DNA of 64,000 nucleotides from Lachnospiraceae bacterium (GCA_015056975.1 SVFG01000001.1:1-64000); one strand, 5' to 3'; shown: positions 45,038 to 54,497, numbered from the stretch's first letter. Program-made: numbers and translations. Notes: generated from the letters alone by a model not told the origin.

Positions 45038-45880
45038 ATGATTAAGCTGGGTGAAAGACAGATGCTTACCGTTGTAAAGAAAGTGGAATTTGGTGTGTAT
45101 CTGGCAGAGTCCAAGGACAATACGGAGGAGAAGGTGCTGCTTCCCGTCAAGCAGGTGCCTGAAGGCACTATGCCGGGAGATAAAGTGGAAGTATTTATTT
45201 ACAGAGACTCTAAGGACAGGATGATTGCGACCACCAATATACCGAAGCTAAGGATGGGTGAGGTGGCAGAGCTTACCGTGGCGCAGGTTGGTAAATTCGG
45301 GGCCTTTCTTGACTGGGGGCTTGAGAAGGATTTGCTACTCCCATTTAAGCAGCAGAAAAAGCGTGTAAAGCCCGGTGAGAGTGTACTGGTATCACTGTAT
45401 ATTGATAAAAGTGGCAGGCTGTGTGCAACGATGAATGTGTATGAGAATTTAAGCTGTGACAGTCCGTACAAAAAGGATGACCAGGTAACGGGACGTGTCT
45501 ACGAGATAAGTGACAATTTCGGTGCTTTCGTGGCTGTAGATAATATTTATTCCGCACTGATTCCCAAAAAGGAATTATATGGAGCAGTTGCAGTAGGAGA
45601 GGATGTGACTGCCAGAGTTACACAGGTAAAAGAAGACGGCAGATTGGATTTAAGCATCCGTGACAAGGCATATTTGCAAATTGAAAAGGATGCTGAGGTA
45701 ATTTTAAAAATTATTGACAGCTATGACGGAGTGCTTCCGTTTAACGACAAGGTGTCTCCCGAGATTATCAAGCGTGAGACCGGAATGAGCAAAAATGAAT
45801 TCAAACGCGGCGTAGGGAATTTACTCAAGAATGGACTGATTGAAATTACCGACAAGGTGATTCGCAGGAAGGGACGATAA
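45038..45880 (+). CDS. CvfB/YitL-like S1-domain RNA-binding protein
   Basis: A 280-residue protein with successive S1-type beta-barrels (about 1-65, 66-135 and 140-210; AQVGKFGAFLDWGLEKDLLLP and YEISDNFGAFVAVDNIYSALIP). A C-terminal winged helix (KRETGMSKNEFKRGVGNLLKNGLIEI) ends it. This is the CvfB architecture; CvfB binds RNA and influences virulence-factor expression in staphylococci. Two bases separate it from the next start. Confidence 0.92.
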   Translation: MIKLGERQMLTVVKKVEFGVYLAESKDNTEEKVLLPVKQVPEGTMPGDKVEVFIYRDSKDRMIATTNIPKLRMGEVAELTVAQVGKFGAFLDWGLEKDLLLPFKQQKKRVKPGESVLVSLYIDKSGRLCATMNVYENLSCDSPYKKDDQVTGRVYEISDNFGAFVAVDNIYSALIPKKELYGAVAVGEDVTARVTQVKEDGRLDLSIRDKAYLQIEKDAEVILKIIDSYDGVLPFNDKVSPEIIKRETGMSKNEFKRGVGNLLKNGLIEITDKVIRRKGR

Positions 45881-45882
45881 GA

Positions 45883-46896
45883 ATGAAAAGCAGAGTGAAG
45901 AAGCTGGTCCTTTGTATAGTGGTGCTGGTACTTGCAGTGGCATGTGTGTTTGGCAAGGAGTTGTCCGTACAGGCAGGCTTCGGTGACTTTAACGATTATG
46001 TCGATGATTTTGACTTCGATATGGGGGATTTCGATTTTGATATAGGCGATTTCGATACGGACTGGGGCTCTGACTGGAGTTCTGATTGGGATTCCGGAGG
46101 AGACTTTGATTTTGATATAGTCAATATCGGAAGAGCTTTCAGGCTGGTGGGCGGTGGTTCTGCCGGCGTTATTATCTATGTAGTGGTTATCGGAGTTGTG
46201 ATTATTTTAAAGACCCAAAAAAGAACTAAGCAGAGGGAAAATACACAGAGGCGTGTTGTGCAGCCGGTGGTAAAGCGGCGAAAGACTCTTCCGGACCGTA
46301 CGGACGAGATAAATGCACTGATTAAGAAGGAAGATCCCAATTTTACGGCTACGGATTTCTTGAGCTTTGCACGTCAGGTATATATGGACATTCAGAATGC
46401 CTGGGAGAACAGGGATTTAGAGCCGGTGAGAGCAGTGCTGCATCAGAATTTGTACCAGCAGACGCAGAAACAGATAGAAGAGAAAATTGCAGCAGGTATT
46501 GTGAATCATCTTGAGAGAATCAGTGTAAATACAGCTTATCTCACATCCTTTGTCAGGGATAATCAATACGAGTATCTGACTGTTTATCTGACTGCAAGCA
46601 TGATTGATTATCAGGTGCGGGAAGCGACAGGAGAGGTGCTTTACGGCAACAAGGATACCCGTTGGAACATGTACTACAAAATGACTTTTATGAGAAATCG
46701 CGGTGCAGCTACCCGCAGTGCAGAGGAAAAGGCGGAGGGCATTATGTGTCCCAACTGCGGAGCGCCCTTAAAGGGCACATCCTTCGGTGTGTGTGCTTAT
46801 TGCGACAGCGTAATTTTGACAGGGGTATATGACTGGGTATTGTCTTCCTTCGGTGTTGTGAGAGATGATACGGTGGATGAAGGTATCCGTATATAG
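45883..46896 (+). CDS. Membrane protein with Asp/Phe repeats, Tim44-like domain and zinc ribbon
   Basis: A 337-residue protein. A signal-like N-terminus (LVLCIVVLVLAVACVFGKEL) is followed by an acidic low-complexity stretch of repeated (F/W)D and GDFDFD units (residues 35-80). A membrane segment (AGVIIYVVVIGVVIILK) comes next. Then comes a Tim44/MBA1-like domain (NFTATDFLSFARQVYMDIQNAW, LYQQTQKQIEEKIAAGI) and a C-terminal zinc ribbon (CPNCGAPLKGTSFGVCAYCDSV). Tim44-like proteins of this type are common in Firmicutes but poorly characterised. The Asp-rich segment would face outside. Confidence 0.85.
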   Translation: MKSRVKKLVLCIVVLVLAVACVFGKELSVQAGFGDFNDYVDDFDFDMGDFDFDIGDFDTDWGSDWSSDWDSGGDFDFDIVNIGRAFRLVGGGSAGVIIYVVVIGVVIILKTQKRTKQRENTQRRVVQPVVKRRKTLPDRTDEINALIKKEDPNFTATDFLSFARQVYMDIQNAWENRDLEPVRAVLHQNLYQQTQKQIEEKIAAGIVNHLERISVNTAYLTSFVRDNQYEYLTVYLTASMIDYQVREATGEVLYGNKDTRWNMYYKMTFMRNRGAATRSAEEKAEGIMCPNCGAPLKGTSFGVCAYCDSVILTGVYDWVLSSFGVVRDDTVDEGIRI

Positions 46897-46989
46897 TACA
46901 TATAGAAAAAATACTGGATTTTTTTGCAGATAATTGTTATAATAGAGACACAAGGTACTTTAGTATCATGTACGGAAGGAGGAGCAGTT

Positions 46990-47181
46990 ATGGATATTGC
47001 AGGATTATCAATGGCGCTGGCTACTCATGCTGTTCAGACTGATGTAGGAACGGCAGTACTTAGCAAGGCAATGGATACCAATGAAGAGTTGGGAGCGAGA
47101 ATGGTACAGATGATTGACGCTGCAGCTATGGAGCAGAGTGTAAATCCTCATGTGGGTGGTAATCTGGACATCAGAATTTAA
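46990..47181 (+). CDS. YjfB-like putative motility protein
   Basis: A 63-residue protein starting at the ATG after AAGGAGGAGCAGTT, beginning MDIAGLSMALATHAVQTDVGTAVLSKAMD. This matches the YjfB family, small proteins often under motility control in Firmicutes; the exact role is unknown. A terminator follows at 47197. It supports a motile host, in line with the chemoreceptor. Confidence 0.85.
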   Translation: MDIAGLSMALATHAVQTDVGTAVLSKAMDTNEELGARMVQMIDAAAMEQSVNPHVGGNLDIRI

Positions 47182-47196
47182 TAATTGATATGAGTG

Positions 47197-47232
47197 GGGC
47201 TGTCTGGCGATGATGTCAGACAGCTCTTTTTT
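47197..47232 (+). terminator. Terminator after the YjfB-like gene
   Basis: GGGCTGTCTGG / TCAGACAGCTC with G-U pairs, then TTTTTT. Confidence 0.85.
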
Positions 47233-47274
47233 GCAAAAAGTGCATAAAAAAGTATTGCTTTTTTGCCGGATTTT

Positions 47275-47303
47275 TTGTACATTTGTATTATATGGAGTAT
47301 TAT
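47275..47303 (+). promoter_or_regulatory. Promoter of the CdaR-type regulator gene
   Basis: TTGTAC, 17 bases, TATTAT, about 30 bases before the start at 47333. Confidence 0.65.
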
Positions 47304-47332
47304 GGACACAGAATCCAAAGGAGCGTAAACAT

Positions 47333-48418
47333 ATGATATCAAATCAAATACTACAGAATACAATTGAGGGCTTAAAGAGTATTGCAAGAGCGGAGCTTTG
47401 CGTGATGGATGTGGATGGCAAAGTGGTGGCTTCTACCGCAGACATGGGCAGTTCTTCCAAGGCAGCAGTGGAATTTGCGGCATCATTTGCGGATTCCCAG
47501 GAGATTCAGGGATATCAGTACTTTAAGATTTATGATGAGCAGCAGCTGGAGTATATTCTGGTGGTGGGCGGTGCCGGAGAAGATATTTATGTTATCGGTA
47601 AGATGGCAGCTTTTCAGATTCAGAGTCTTTTAGTAGCATATAAAGAGCGCTTTGACAAAGATAACTTCATTAAGAACCTCTTGTTGGATAATTTGCTTTT
47701 GGTAGATATTTACAGCAGAGCTAAAAAGCTTCACATCCAGACAGATGTTTCCAGAGTGGTGATGATTGTGGAGCATGGTCATTCCAAGGAAAATAATTTG
47801 CTTGAGATGATGCGTGTTCACTTCGCAAACAGTAGTAAGGATTTCATTACTGCCGTTGATGAGAACAATGTCATAGTGGTGAAGGATTTGACGGAATCTG
47901 ACAGCGCGAAGGAAATAGAGAAAGCGGCAAAGAGTCTGGAGAGCTTTTTCCAGAAGGAGGGCATCAAGGGCGTCCGCATAGCTTACGGTACGGTTGTCAA
48001 AGAGATTAAGGAGGTCAGCCGTTCCTACAAAGAAGCTAAGATGGCACTTGATGTGGGAAAGATATTCTTTGATGACAGAAATATTGTCGCTTACAGCGAG
48101 CTTGGTATCGGACGATTGATTTATCAGTTACCCATTCCTCTGTGCAAAATGTTTATCAAGGAGATTTTCGGGGGTAAGAGCCCGGATGAATTTGACGAGG
48201 AGACATTGACGACCATTTACAAGTTCTTTGAGAACAGTCTGAATGTGTCTGAGACCTCCAGACAGCTGTTTATCCATCGTAATACATTGGTATATCGTTT
48301 GGATAAGTTACAGAAGAGCACGGGTCTTGACCTGCGCGTTTTTGAAGATGCAATTACCTTTAAGATTGCGCTGATGGTTGTGAAATATATGCGTTACATG
48401 GAAAATTTTGAGTACTAG
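47333..48418 (+). CDS. CdaR/PucR-family transcriptional regulator
   Basis: A 361-residue protein. The N-terminal sensor-type region (TIEGLKSIARAELCVMDVDGKVV) is followed by a GGDEF-like central domain (IRVAYGTVVKEIKEVSRSYKEAKMAL). The C-terminal PucR-type helix-turn-helix has SLNVSETSRQLFIHRNTLVYRLDKLQKSTGLDLR. Relatives respond to sugar diacids such as glycerate. The ATG at 47333 follows AAAGGAG. Clostridia commonly place such a gene directly before ftsEX; the functional link is not known. Confidence 0.9.
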   Translation: MISNQILQNTIEGLKSIARAELCVMDVDGKVVASTADMGSSSKAAVEFAASFADSQEIQGYQYFKIYDEQQLEYILVVGGAGEDIYVIGKMAAFQIQSLLVAYKERFDKDNFIKNLLLDNLLLVDIYSRAKKLHIQTDVSRVVMIVEHGHSKENNLLEMMRVHFANSSKDFITAVDENNVIVVKDLTESDSAKEIEKAAKSLESFFQKEGIKGVRIAYGTVVKEIKEVSRSYKEAKMALDVGKIFFDDRNIVAYSELGIGRLIYQLPIPLCKMFIKEIFGGKSPDEFDEETLTTIYKFFENSLNVSETSRQLFIHRNTLVYRLDKLQKSTGLDLRVFEDAITFKIALMVVKYMRYMENFEY

Positions 48419-48435
48419 AGATAGGTGGTTTTTAC

Positions 48436-49179
48436 ATGGCAAACAAAGAAGCGTTGAGAAAAAGGCGTGAGAAGATGATACAGGAGAAAGGCATTATATA
48501 CCTGGAAAATGTGAGTAAATCTTACGCAACGGGAACTCCTGCCCTGAATGGCGTGACATTGAGTATCGGTAAGGGTGAGTTTGTTTTTATTGTGGGAGAC
48601 AGTGGCTCCGGCAAGTCCACCCTGATTAAGCTGTTGCTTCGTGAGCTTACTGCCACCAGTGGAGATGTTCATGTTATGGGACTTAACATGACAAAGCTGA
48701 AGCACAGACAGATTCCCAAATATCGTCGTAATTTGGGAGTGGTTTTTCAGGATTTCAGATTATTGAATGACAGAAATGTTTATGAAAATGTTGCATTTGC
48801 TCAAAGAATTGTAGAAAAGTCAGCAAGTGAAATCCGTAGGAATGTTCCTGCGATTTTGGCAACAGTCGGTCTTGCAGGTAAGTATAAAGCGAAGACAAAA
48901 CAGCTTTCCGGAGGAGAGCAGCAGAGAGTTGCTCTTGCGAGAGCGTTGGTAAACAAACCATCCATTCTGCTTGCCGATGAGCCGACAGGTAATCTGGACC
49001 CTAAGAATTCATGGGAGATTATGAAGCTTTTGGAGGAAATCAATGCCAAGGGCACAACTGTGGTGGTGGTAACTCACAACAGAGAAATTGTCAATGCCAT
49101 GGAAAAGAGAGTAATCACCATGAAAAAAGGTGTGATTGTGAGCGACGAAGAGAAGGGCGGTTATATTGATGAAGATTAG
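48436..49179 (+). CDS. ftsE: Cell division ATP-binding protein FtsE
   Basis: A 247-residue ABC ATPase that, with FtsX, controls septal murein hydrolases. Walker A is GDSGSGKSTLIK, the signature LSGGEQQRVALARAL and Walker B ILLADEPTGNLDP. IYLENVSKSY, normally near residue 1-10 in FtsE, is preceded here by about 20 basic residues (ALRKRREKMIQEKG). The AGGTGG site supports the longer start. It overlaps ftsX by 11 bases. Confidence 0.96.
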   Translation: MANKEALRKRREKMIQEKGIIYLENVSKSYATGTPALNGVTLSIGKGEFVFIVGDSGSGKSTLIKLLLRELTATSGDVHVMGLNMTKLKHRQIPKYRRNLGVVFQDFRLLNDRNVYENVAFAQRIVEKSASEIRRNVPAILATVGLAGKYKAKTKQLSGGEQQRVALARALVNKPSILLADEPTGNLDPKNSWEIMKLLEEINAKGTTVVVVTHNREIVNAMEKRVITMKKGVIVSDEEKGGYIDED

Positions 49180-50104
49180 TACGCTTTTTTATACCATCAA
49201 GCAGGGCTTTGCCAATATATTCCGTAATAAGTGGTATTCATTGGCATCTATAGCTACCATTTCAGCATGCTTGTTTTTGTTCGGCTTATTTTATGCTGTT
49301 GTGGCAAATTTTCAAAATATTATAAAGACAGCCGAAGAGGGTGTATCTGTAACTGTTTTTTTTCACAATGAAGGAGATAGATGTGAAAGTCATGAGGAGG
49401 GACAGATTCCCACAGATTTACGGTTGGAAGAAATCGGGCAGGACATAGCAAAACGTATTGAGGTATCAGAAGTAAAGTTTATTTCTGACGATGAAGCATG
49501 GGCAACCTTTGGACCGGATTATTTTGGTGAAGATTACGCAGAAGGCTTTCCGGAGAATCCTTTGGAGGGTGAGAACAGCTATGAGGTTTATTTAAGTGAT
49601 GTGTCTTTGCAGGATGCGCTGGTTACCTGGCTCAAATCCCTGCCGGAGGTGTACAAGGTAAATTATTCTGAGCTGACGGCAAATACCTTAAGCGGCGCAA
49701 ACCTGCTGATTGCGTATGTGTCCATAGGTATTATTGTCATACTGTTGGCAGTAAGTATTTTCTTAATCAGTAATACTGTAGCCATCGGTATTTCTGTGCG
49801 CAAGGAAGAGATTAACATTATGAAATATATTGGTGCCACTGATTTTTTTGTACGTGCGCCGTTTGTGCTGGAAGGAATGATTATCGGTGCCCTGGGGGCA
49901 GGTCTTCCGCTGATACTGATTTACAGCTTGTATAATTATGCTTTGAATTATATCGTGGAAAGATTTTCGGTATTGGGTGGTTTCCTGAGCTTTTTGAGTG
50001 TGGATCAGATATTCAAATTCCTGACACCGGTGTCGCTTTTGGTGGGCATAGGAATCGGATTTTTGGGAAGTATTTCAACAGTACGTAAACACCTTCATGT
50101 ATAA
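49169..50104 (+). CDS. ftsX: Cell division protein FtsX
   Basis: A 311-residue membrane partner of FtsE. It has a cytosolic N-terminus (FYTIKQGFANIFRNKWYSLASI), TM1, an extracellular loop of about 120 residues that contacts the hydrolase activator, and three C-terminal membrane segments with ISVRKEEINIMKYIGATDFFVRAPF. The ATG at 49169 is used; the TTG just before it is the track start. The next gene encodes the expected extracellular M23 partner. Confidence 0.96.
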   Translation: MKISTLFYTIKQGFANIFRNKWYSLASIATISACLFLFGLFYAVVANFQNIIKTAEEGVSVTVFFHNEGDRCESHEEGQIPTDLRLEEIGQDIAKRIEVSEVKFISDDEAWATFGPDYFGEDYAEGFPENPLEGENSYEVYLSDVSLQDALVTWLKSLPEVYKVNYSELTANTLSGANLLIAYVSIGIIVILLAVSIFLISNTVAIGISVRKEEINIMKYIGATDFFVRAPFVLEGMIIGALGAGLPLILIYSLYNYALNYIVERFSVLGGFLSFLSVDQIFKFLTPVSLLVGIGIGFLGSISTVRKHLHV

Positions 50105-50132
50105 ACCGTGTCGTTTTGTAAAAGGATAATTT

Positions 50133-51350
50133 ATGAAGAAAAAAAGGATACTTATTTGTCTGATAGTTGTGATGCTAACCCTTACTGCTAACGGTATGGA
50201 TTTAGCAGCCACAACAAATTCTTCCATTACTTCTGACAGCATAAAAGAAAAGGAACAACAGATTTCCAAGGCTCAGAAGGAAAAAGAAAATATGAAAAAC
50301 AGTCTTTCCGATCTGCAAAAGATAAAGAAAGAGCTGGAGACCCAGAAAAAGAATCTGAAGAGTTATGTAGAACAACTGGATAAGAATCTGGAACAGATAG
50401 AGCAGAATGTGTCAGAGCTAAAAGCAAAAATAGAAAACAAGGAACAGGAGATAGCTCAGTCGGAGGCTGAGCTTGCTCTTGCGCTTGACAGAGAAGAAAA
50501 TCAGAAAGAATCCATGATTCACCGCATAAGATTGATGTATGAGCAGAAGGATTCTTATATGACGGATATGCTTTTGAAGTCTGAGAATTTTGGGGATTTC
50601 CTAAACAAAGCGGACTATATGGAGCGCATTGTAACTTATGATAAGCAGCAGTGGAATGATTTTCAGGAAAACCGTCATCTGGTTGAATTATGTAAGGAAC
50701 AGCTGGAGCTTGAGAAACAGCTGTTGGATCAGGCAAAGATTAATGTTGAAATCGAGCAGGAGAACCTTGAAAAGCTGATAGAGCAGAAGCATGAAGATTT
50801 GCTGGCATATGAGAATGATATTTCCAATAAGGAAAATATCATAAAGGAATATGAGGAAGAAATCAAGGCACAGGAAGAAGAGATTAAGGCACTGGAGCAG
50901 GCAATAGCGGAAGAGAAAAAGAAGCTGTTGGCTGAAAGCCTGCTGAAGTACGACGGCGGTAAGTTTAAGTTCCCCCTTGCATCCTATACCAGAGTATCCA
51001 GTGAATATGGTGATCGTATGCATCCTATCCTGAATGTCCCTCAGTTTCACAATGGTGTGGATTTTGCTGCACCTAAGGGAACGGCTATTTATGCTGCGTA
51101 TGATGGTAAGGTGGTGGCTGCCACTTATAGCTCTACCATGGGTAATTATGTAATGATTGACCATGGGGACGGATTGTACACCATATATATGCATGCATCG
51201 AAATTGTATGTAAAGAAGGATACAATCGTAGTCAGGGGTGAGACCATTGCGGCGGTTGGCTCTACGGGGCGTTCTACTGCCAGTCATTTGCACTTCAGTG
51301 TGCGTTTAAATGGTGAGTATGTGTCACCATGGAATTATTTATCCAAGTAG
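50133..51350 (+). CDS. M23-family murein hydrolase/activator (EnvC/PcsB-like)
   Basis: A 405-residue secreted protein with a signal peptide (ILICLIVVMLTLTANGMDLA). A long coiled coil (about residues 40-270; KEKEQQISKAQKEKENMKNS onward) leads to a C-terminal LytM/M23 domain with EYGDRMHPILNVPQFHNGVDFAAPKGT and STASHLHFSVRLNGEYV. The zinc ligands HxxxD and HxH are present, so it may be an active endopeptidase. Coiled coil plus M23 next to ftsEX matches the FtsEX-controlled division hydrolases. Confidence 0.94.
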   Translation: MKKKRILICLIVVMLTLTANGMDLAATTNSSITSDSIKEKEQQISKAQKEKENMKNSLSDLQKIKKELETQKKNLKSYVEQLDKNLEQIEQNVSELKAKIENKEQEIAQSEAELALALDREENQKESMIHRIRLMYEQKDSYMTDMLLKSENFGDFLNKADYMERIVTYDKQQWNDFQENRHLVELCKEQLELEKQLLDQAKINVEIEQENLEKLIEQKHEDLLAYENDISNKENIIKEYEEEIKAQEEEIKALEQAIAEEKKKLLAESLLKYDGGKFKFPLASYTRVSSEYGDRMHPILNVPQFHNGVDFAAPKGTAIYAAYDGKVVAATYSSTMGNYVMIDHGDGLYTIYMHASKLYVKKDTIVVRGETIAAVGSTGRSTASHLHFSVRLNGEYVSPWNYLSK

Positions 51351-51362
51351 TGAGGCGTTAAA

Positions 51363-52622
51363 ATGGAAACAGATAATCTGCAAAGTGTGACTGAAAAGAA
51401 GAAATTCGGAGCCGGGAGTTTTCTGCTGGGTATTATAGCGGGACTTGCGGTTTCGCTTTTGATAGTAGGCATCATTTCACTGGTGACTCCGAAGCATAAA
51501 ACGGAAGAAGAGAAAAAATCGAACAGTATCGGAATTATAAAGGATGCAGCGGTCAGTCCGGAAATGATTCGCAAGCTCCAGACACTGGAGGCTACAATCG
51601 ATCACTATTTCTATCTGGATGAGAAGACAACCGAGGAACTCCAAAACGGCATTTACAACGGATTGTTGACAGCACTGGAAGATCCCTACTCCGTGTATTA
51701 TACGCCGGAGGAACTGGAAGAATTAATGACACAAATGTCAGGCATTTATTACGGTATCGGTTCCTACGTAAGTTTGGATACTGAGACATCTCTCCCCAAG
51801 ATTAGCGGTATTATTTCCAATACTCCTGCAGAGGAAGCAGGGCTTAGGGAAAACGATTTGATTTATCAGGTGGATGACGTGCCTACGTATGGTTTGTCTC
51901 TGGATGAAGCAGTTTCCTATATCCGTGGCGAAGAGGGCACGGAGGTATTACTTACCATCATCCGTGAGGGTGAGAATGATTACCTAAAGATACCGGTCAT
52001 AAGGCGTAAAGTGGAAAGTCCCACAGTGGAGTATGAAATGCTGGAGGATGGTATCGGATATTTGCAGATAGTGGAGTTTGATGAAGTGACTCCCGGGCAG
52101 TTTTCGGAAGCCATGGAATCCTTGAAAAATTCCGGTATGGAGAAGCTGATTATCGATTTGCGCGGCAATCCGGGCGGAAGCCTTACGGATGTTGTGGATA
52201 TAGCAGGTATGCTTTTGCCGGAGGGCCTGATTGTGTATACTGAGGATAAGTCCGGTAAGCGCGAGGAATATTTCAGTGACGGTGCCGGAGAAATAGAGAT
52301 ACCATTGGTGGTGCTGATTGATATGAATTCTGCCAGCGCGTCCGAGATTTTGGCAGGAGCAATTCAGGATTACGGCAAGGGAACGCTTGTTGGCACCACT
52401 ACCTTTGGAAAAGGAATCGTTCAGCAGATTATACCTTTTTCGGATGGCTCTGCAGTAAAGCTTACCGTAAGCAGCTACTTCACGCCCAAGGGCCGCAATA
52501 TTCATGGCACTGGTATAGAACCGGATATTATCTGTGAATTTGACGGAGAGGCTTACTATGGTAGTGAGGAGCATCCGGATAATCAGCTGGAAAAGGCAAA
52601 GGAAGTACTAAAGAATGAATAA
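51363..52622 (+). CDS. S41-family C-terminal processing protease (CtpA-like)
   Basis: A 419-residue protease with one N-terminal membrane anchor (FLLGIIAGLAVSLLIVGII). A PDZ domain (SGIISNTPAEEAGLRENDLIYQVDDV) precedes the tail-specific protease fold, with catalytic Ser in IDMNSASASEILAGAIQDYGKG and Lys in TTTFGKGIVQQ. It probably trims envelope proteins, fitting its place after the ftsEX-hydrolase genes. The 3' end overlaps azlC by eight bases. Confidence 0.95.
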   Translation: METDNLQSVTEKKKFGAGSFLLGIIAGLAVSLLIVGIISLVTPKHKTEEEKKSNSIGIIKDAAVSPEMIRKLQTLEATIDHYFYLDEKTTEELQNGIYNGLLTALEDPYSVYYTPEELEELMTQMSGIYYGIGSYVSLDTETSLPKISGIISNTPAEEAGLRENDLIYQVDDVPTYGLSLDEAVSYIRGEEGTEVLLTIIREGENDYLKIPVIRRKVESPTVEYEMLEDGIGYLQIVEFDEVTPGQFSEAMESLKNSGMEKLIIDLRGNPGGSLTDVVDIAGMLLPEGLIVYTEDKSGKREEYFSDGAGEIEIPLVVLIDMNSASASEILAGAIQDYGKGTLVGTTTFGKGIVQQIIPFSDGSAVKLTVSSYFTPKGRNIHGTGIEPDIICEFDGEAYYGSEEHPDNQLEKAKEVLKNE

Positions 52623-53310
52623 TTATTTAAGAGGATTACGGTACGGGATACCCATTGGCTTAGGCTACTTGTCGGTATCCTTTACCTTTGGAATCATGGC
52701 TGTGTCCTATGGACTTTATTGGTGGCAGGCAGTAGTAATATCCATGCTGACGGTTACCTCCGCAGGACAGTTCGCGGGCATTGGGATTATGATGCATCCC
52801 GGCCAATATATTGAAATGCTGGTGAGTCAGCTGACAATCAATGTGAGATATTCTTTTATGTCAATATCCCTGTCCCAGAAGGTGGACAGTAAATTCAAGG
52901 GGCTGTATCGCTGGCTACTTGGATTTTTTATGACGGACGAGATATTTGCGGTTGCAAGTACAGAGAAAAGCGTAAAGCGCTCCTTTTTTGCAGGACTGGC
53001 TACCCTGCCTTATTTTGGATGGGCTTTTGGTACGCTGGTGGGTGCGCTTCTCGGTAATATTCTGCCCCAGAGGCTTATGAGTGCACTCAGTCTTGCTATT
53101 TACGGTATGTTTGTGGCGATTGTGGTGCCGGAGATGAAGCACAAGAAGACGGTGAGTATTGTGGTAGTGTTTGCCATTATCTTTAGTTGTCTGTTTACCT
53201 ATGTACCGGTTATCAATGAGATTTCCAGCGGCCTGTCCATCAGTATCTGCGCCATTGCAGCGGCAATATTAGGGGCTTTGTTATTCCCGGTAAAGGAGGA
53301 TGAGGCATAA
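52615..53310 (+). CDS. azlC: AzlC-family branched-chain amino acid exporter, large subunit
   Basis: A 231-residue polytopic membrane protein beginning RYGIPIGLGYLSVSFTFGIMAVSYG, with AGQFAGIGIM and YSFMSISLSQKVD typical of AzlC. With AzlD it exports branched-chain amino acids or analogues. It overlaps the preceding protease gene by eight bases and shares a base with azlD (TAATG). Confidence 0.93.
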   Translation: MNNYLRGLRYGIPIGLGYLSVSFTFGIMAVSYGLYWWQAVVISMLTVTSAGQFAGIGIMMHPGQYIEMLVSQLTINVRYSFMSISLSQKVDSKFKGLYRWLLGFFMTDEIFAVASTEKSVKRSFFAGLATLPYFGWAFGTLVGALLGNILPQRLMSALSLAIYGMFVAIVVPEMKHKKTVSIVVVFAIIFSCLFTYVPVINEISSGLSISICAIAAAILGALLFPVKEDEA

Positions 53311-53627
53311 TGAATACGAGAGAGTTTTTTATCTACCTGTTGATTTTGTCAGGGTCCACTTATCTGATTCGTTCCATTCCCTTTGCACTATTGCGAAAGA
53401 AGATTGAGAACAGATTTATCAAGTCCTTTTTGTATTACATACCTTATGCAGTGTTAACAGCCATGACCATTCCTGCTATTTTTTATGCAACGGATTATAA
53501 ACTGTCGGCGGCAGCGGGTCTTGTGGTAGCAGTGGGACTGGCCTTAAAGGGAAAGAGTCTGACCGTGGTAGCAGTAGCAGCCTGTGCCATGGTGTTTTTG
53601 GTGGAGAGTATAATTGTGATGCTGTGA
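53310..53627 (+). CDS. azlD: AzlD-family branched-chain amino acid exporter, small subunit
   Basis: A 105-residue membrane protein with three or four segments; GSTYLIRSIPFALLRKKIENRFIKSFLYYIPYAVLTAMTIPAIF is the AzlD signature region. Obligate partner of AzlC. Ends 18 bases before the convergent AraC gene. Confidence 0.93.
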   Translation: MNTREFFIYLLILSGSTYLIRSIPFALLRKKIENRFIKSFLYYIPYAVLTAMTIPAIFYATDYKLSAAAGLVVAVGLALKGKSLTVVAVAACAMVFLVESIIVML

Positions 53628-53645
53628 TGTAAATGCTCCGGCATT

Positions 53646-54497
53646 CTACTCGCGCTCCTTACGGAAACCGGAGGGAGTCACATTGTAATAGCGTTTAAAT
53701 GCATTGGTAAAATGTTCGGCAGAGGAGTAGCCCAGTTCGTCGGCGATGGCAGCTATGCTTTTTTGACTTTCGTTCAAAAGCAGGCATGCCGCTGACATGC
53801 GCGCCTCTGTCCTTTTTTGTAAAAAAGTCTTGTTGTAATGCTTCTGAAGCAGACGTTCCGTCTGGCGTTTCCCCAGATTCACCTGTCTTGCAAGGGTATC
53901 CAAGGTCAAATCCCGATAGTCGTAGAGAAAGGCTTCCTCGATAATCAGATATGTCAGGTCGCTCAAATTAGTGGGGGAGGAGCTGCGGTTTGAGGCGTTT
54001 CCTTCCTTTTGGTTGTAATGTCTTGTGGTCTGCAAAATCAACTGCTGCAATAAGGATTGCAGCATCAGCTCATAGCCTTGATTTTGCGTCTCCAGCTCTG
54101 CGAAAATCTGCTTCATCAGCTCGTGGATACCACTTTCAGCCATGCCTATCCAGAAGTCACACTTTAAAAAAGTATCCATCATAGAACCTTGGACGGTCTG
54201 TCCCTGAGAATTCACCTGAAGATAAATACAATATTCCGTCATAGGGTCGGAGGGCAGGGAAACCTGCTCATGCGCCACACCCGGACCCGTCATAAAGAAG
54301 GTACCGGGAGTAATGTCGTATTCCTTCCCGTCGGCAATCAATGTGCCGTAGCCGTAGGAAATATAATGCAGTTCATAGCTGTTCTTGCTGTGACTGTGCT
54401 TGGGGATGGGCTTTACAAGCTTTTCAAGACAGATACTCAGGATAGTAAAGCTGGTATTCTCTATGGAAAATGTAAATTTAAAGTTTCTATACTTCAT
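53646..54497 (-). CDS. AraC-family regulator of the adjacent sugar operon
   Basis: A 283-residue regulator. The N-terminal cupin-like ligand domain has PKHSHSKNSYELHYISYGYGTLI and DITPGTFFMTGPGVAHEQV. The C-terminal AraC HTH pair has LARQVNLGKRQTERLLQKHYNKT and IADELGYSSAEHFTNAFKRYYNVTPSGFRK. It is divergent from the GH2 gene, hence the likely activator of that operon. The start at ATG 54497 is chosen for its GGAG site (ATGGAGATTATT). Confidence 0.93.
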   Translation of the reverse strand: MKYRNFKFTFSIENTSFTILSICLEKLVKPIPKHSHSKNSYELHYISYGYGTLIADGKEYDITPGTFFMTGPGVAHEQVSLPSDPMTEYCIYLQVNSQGQTVQGSMMDTFLKCDFWIGMAESGIHELMKQIFAELETQNQGYELMLQSLLQQLILQTTRHYNQKEGNASNRSSSPTNLSDLTYLIIEEAFLYDYRDLTLDTLARQVNLGKRQTERLLQKHYNKTFLQKRTEARMSAACLLLNESQKSIAAIADELGYSSAEHFTNAFKRYYNVTPSGFRKERE

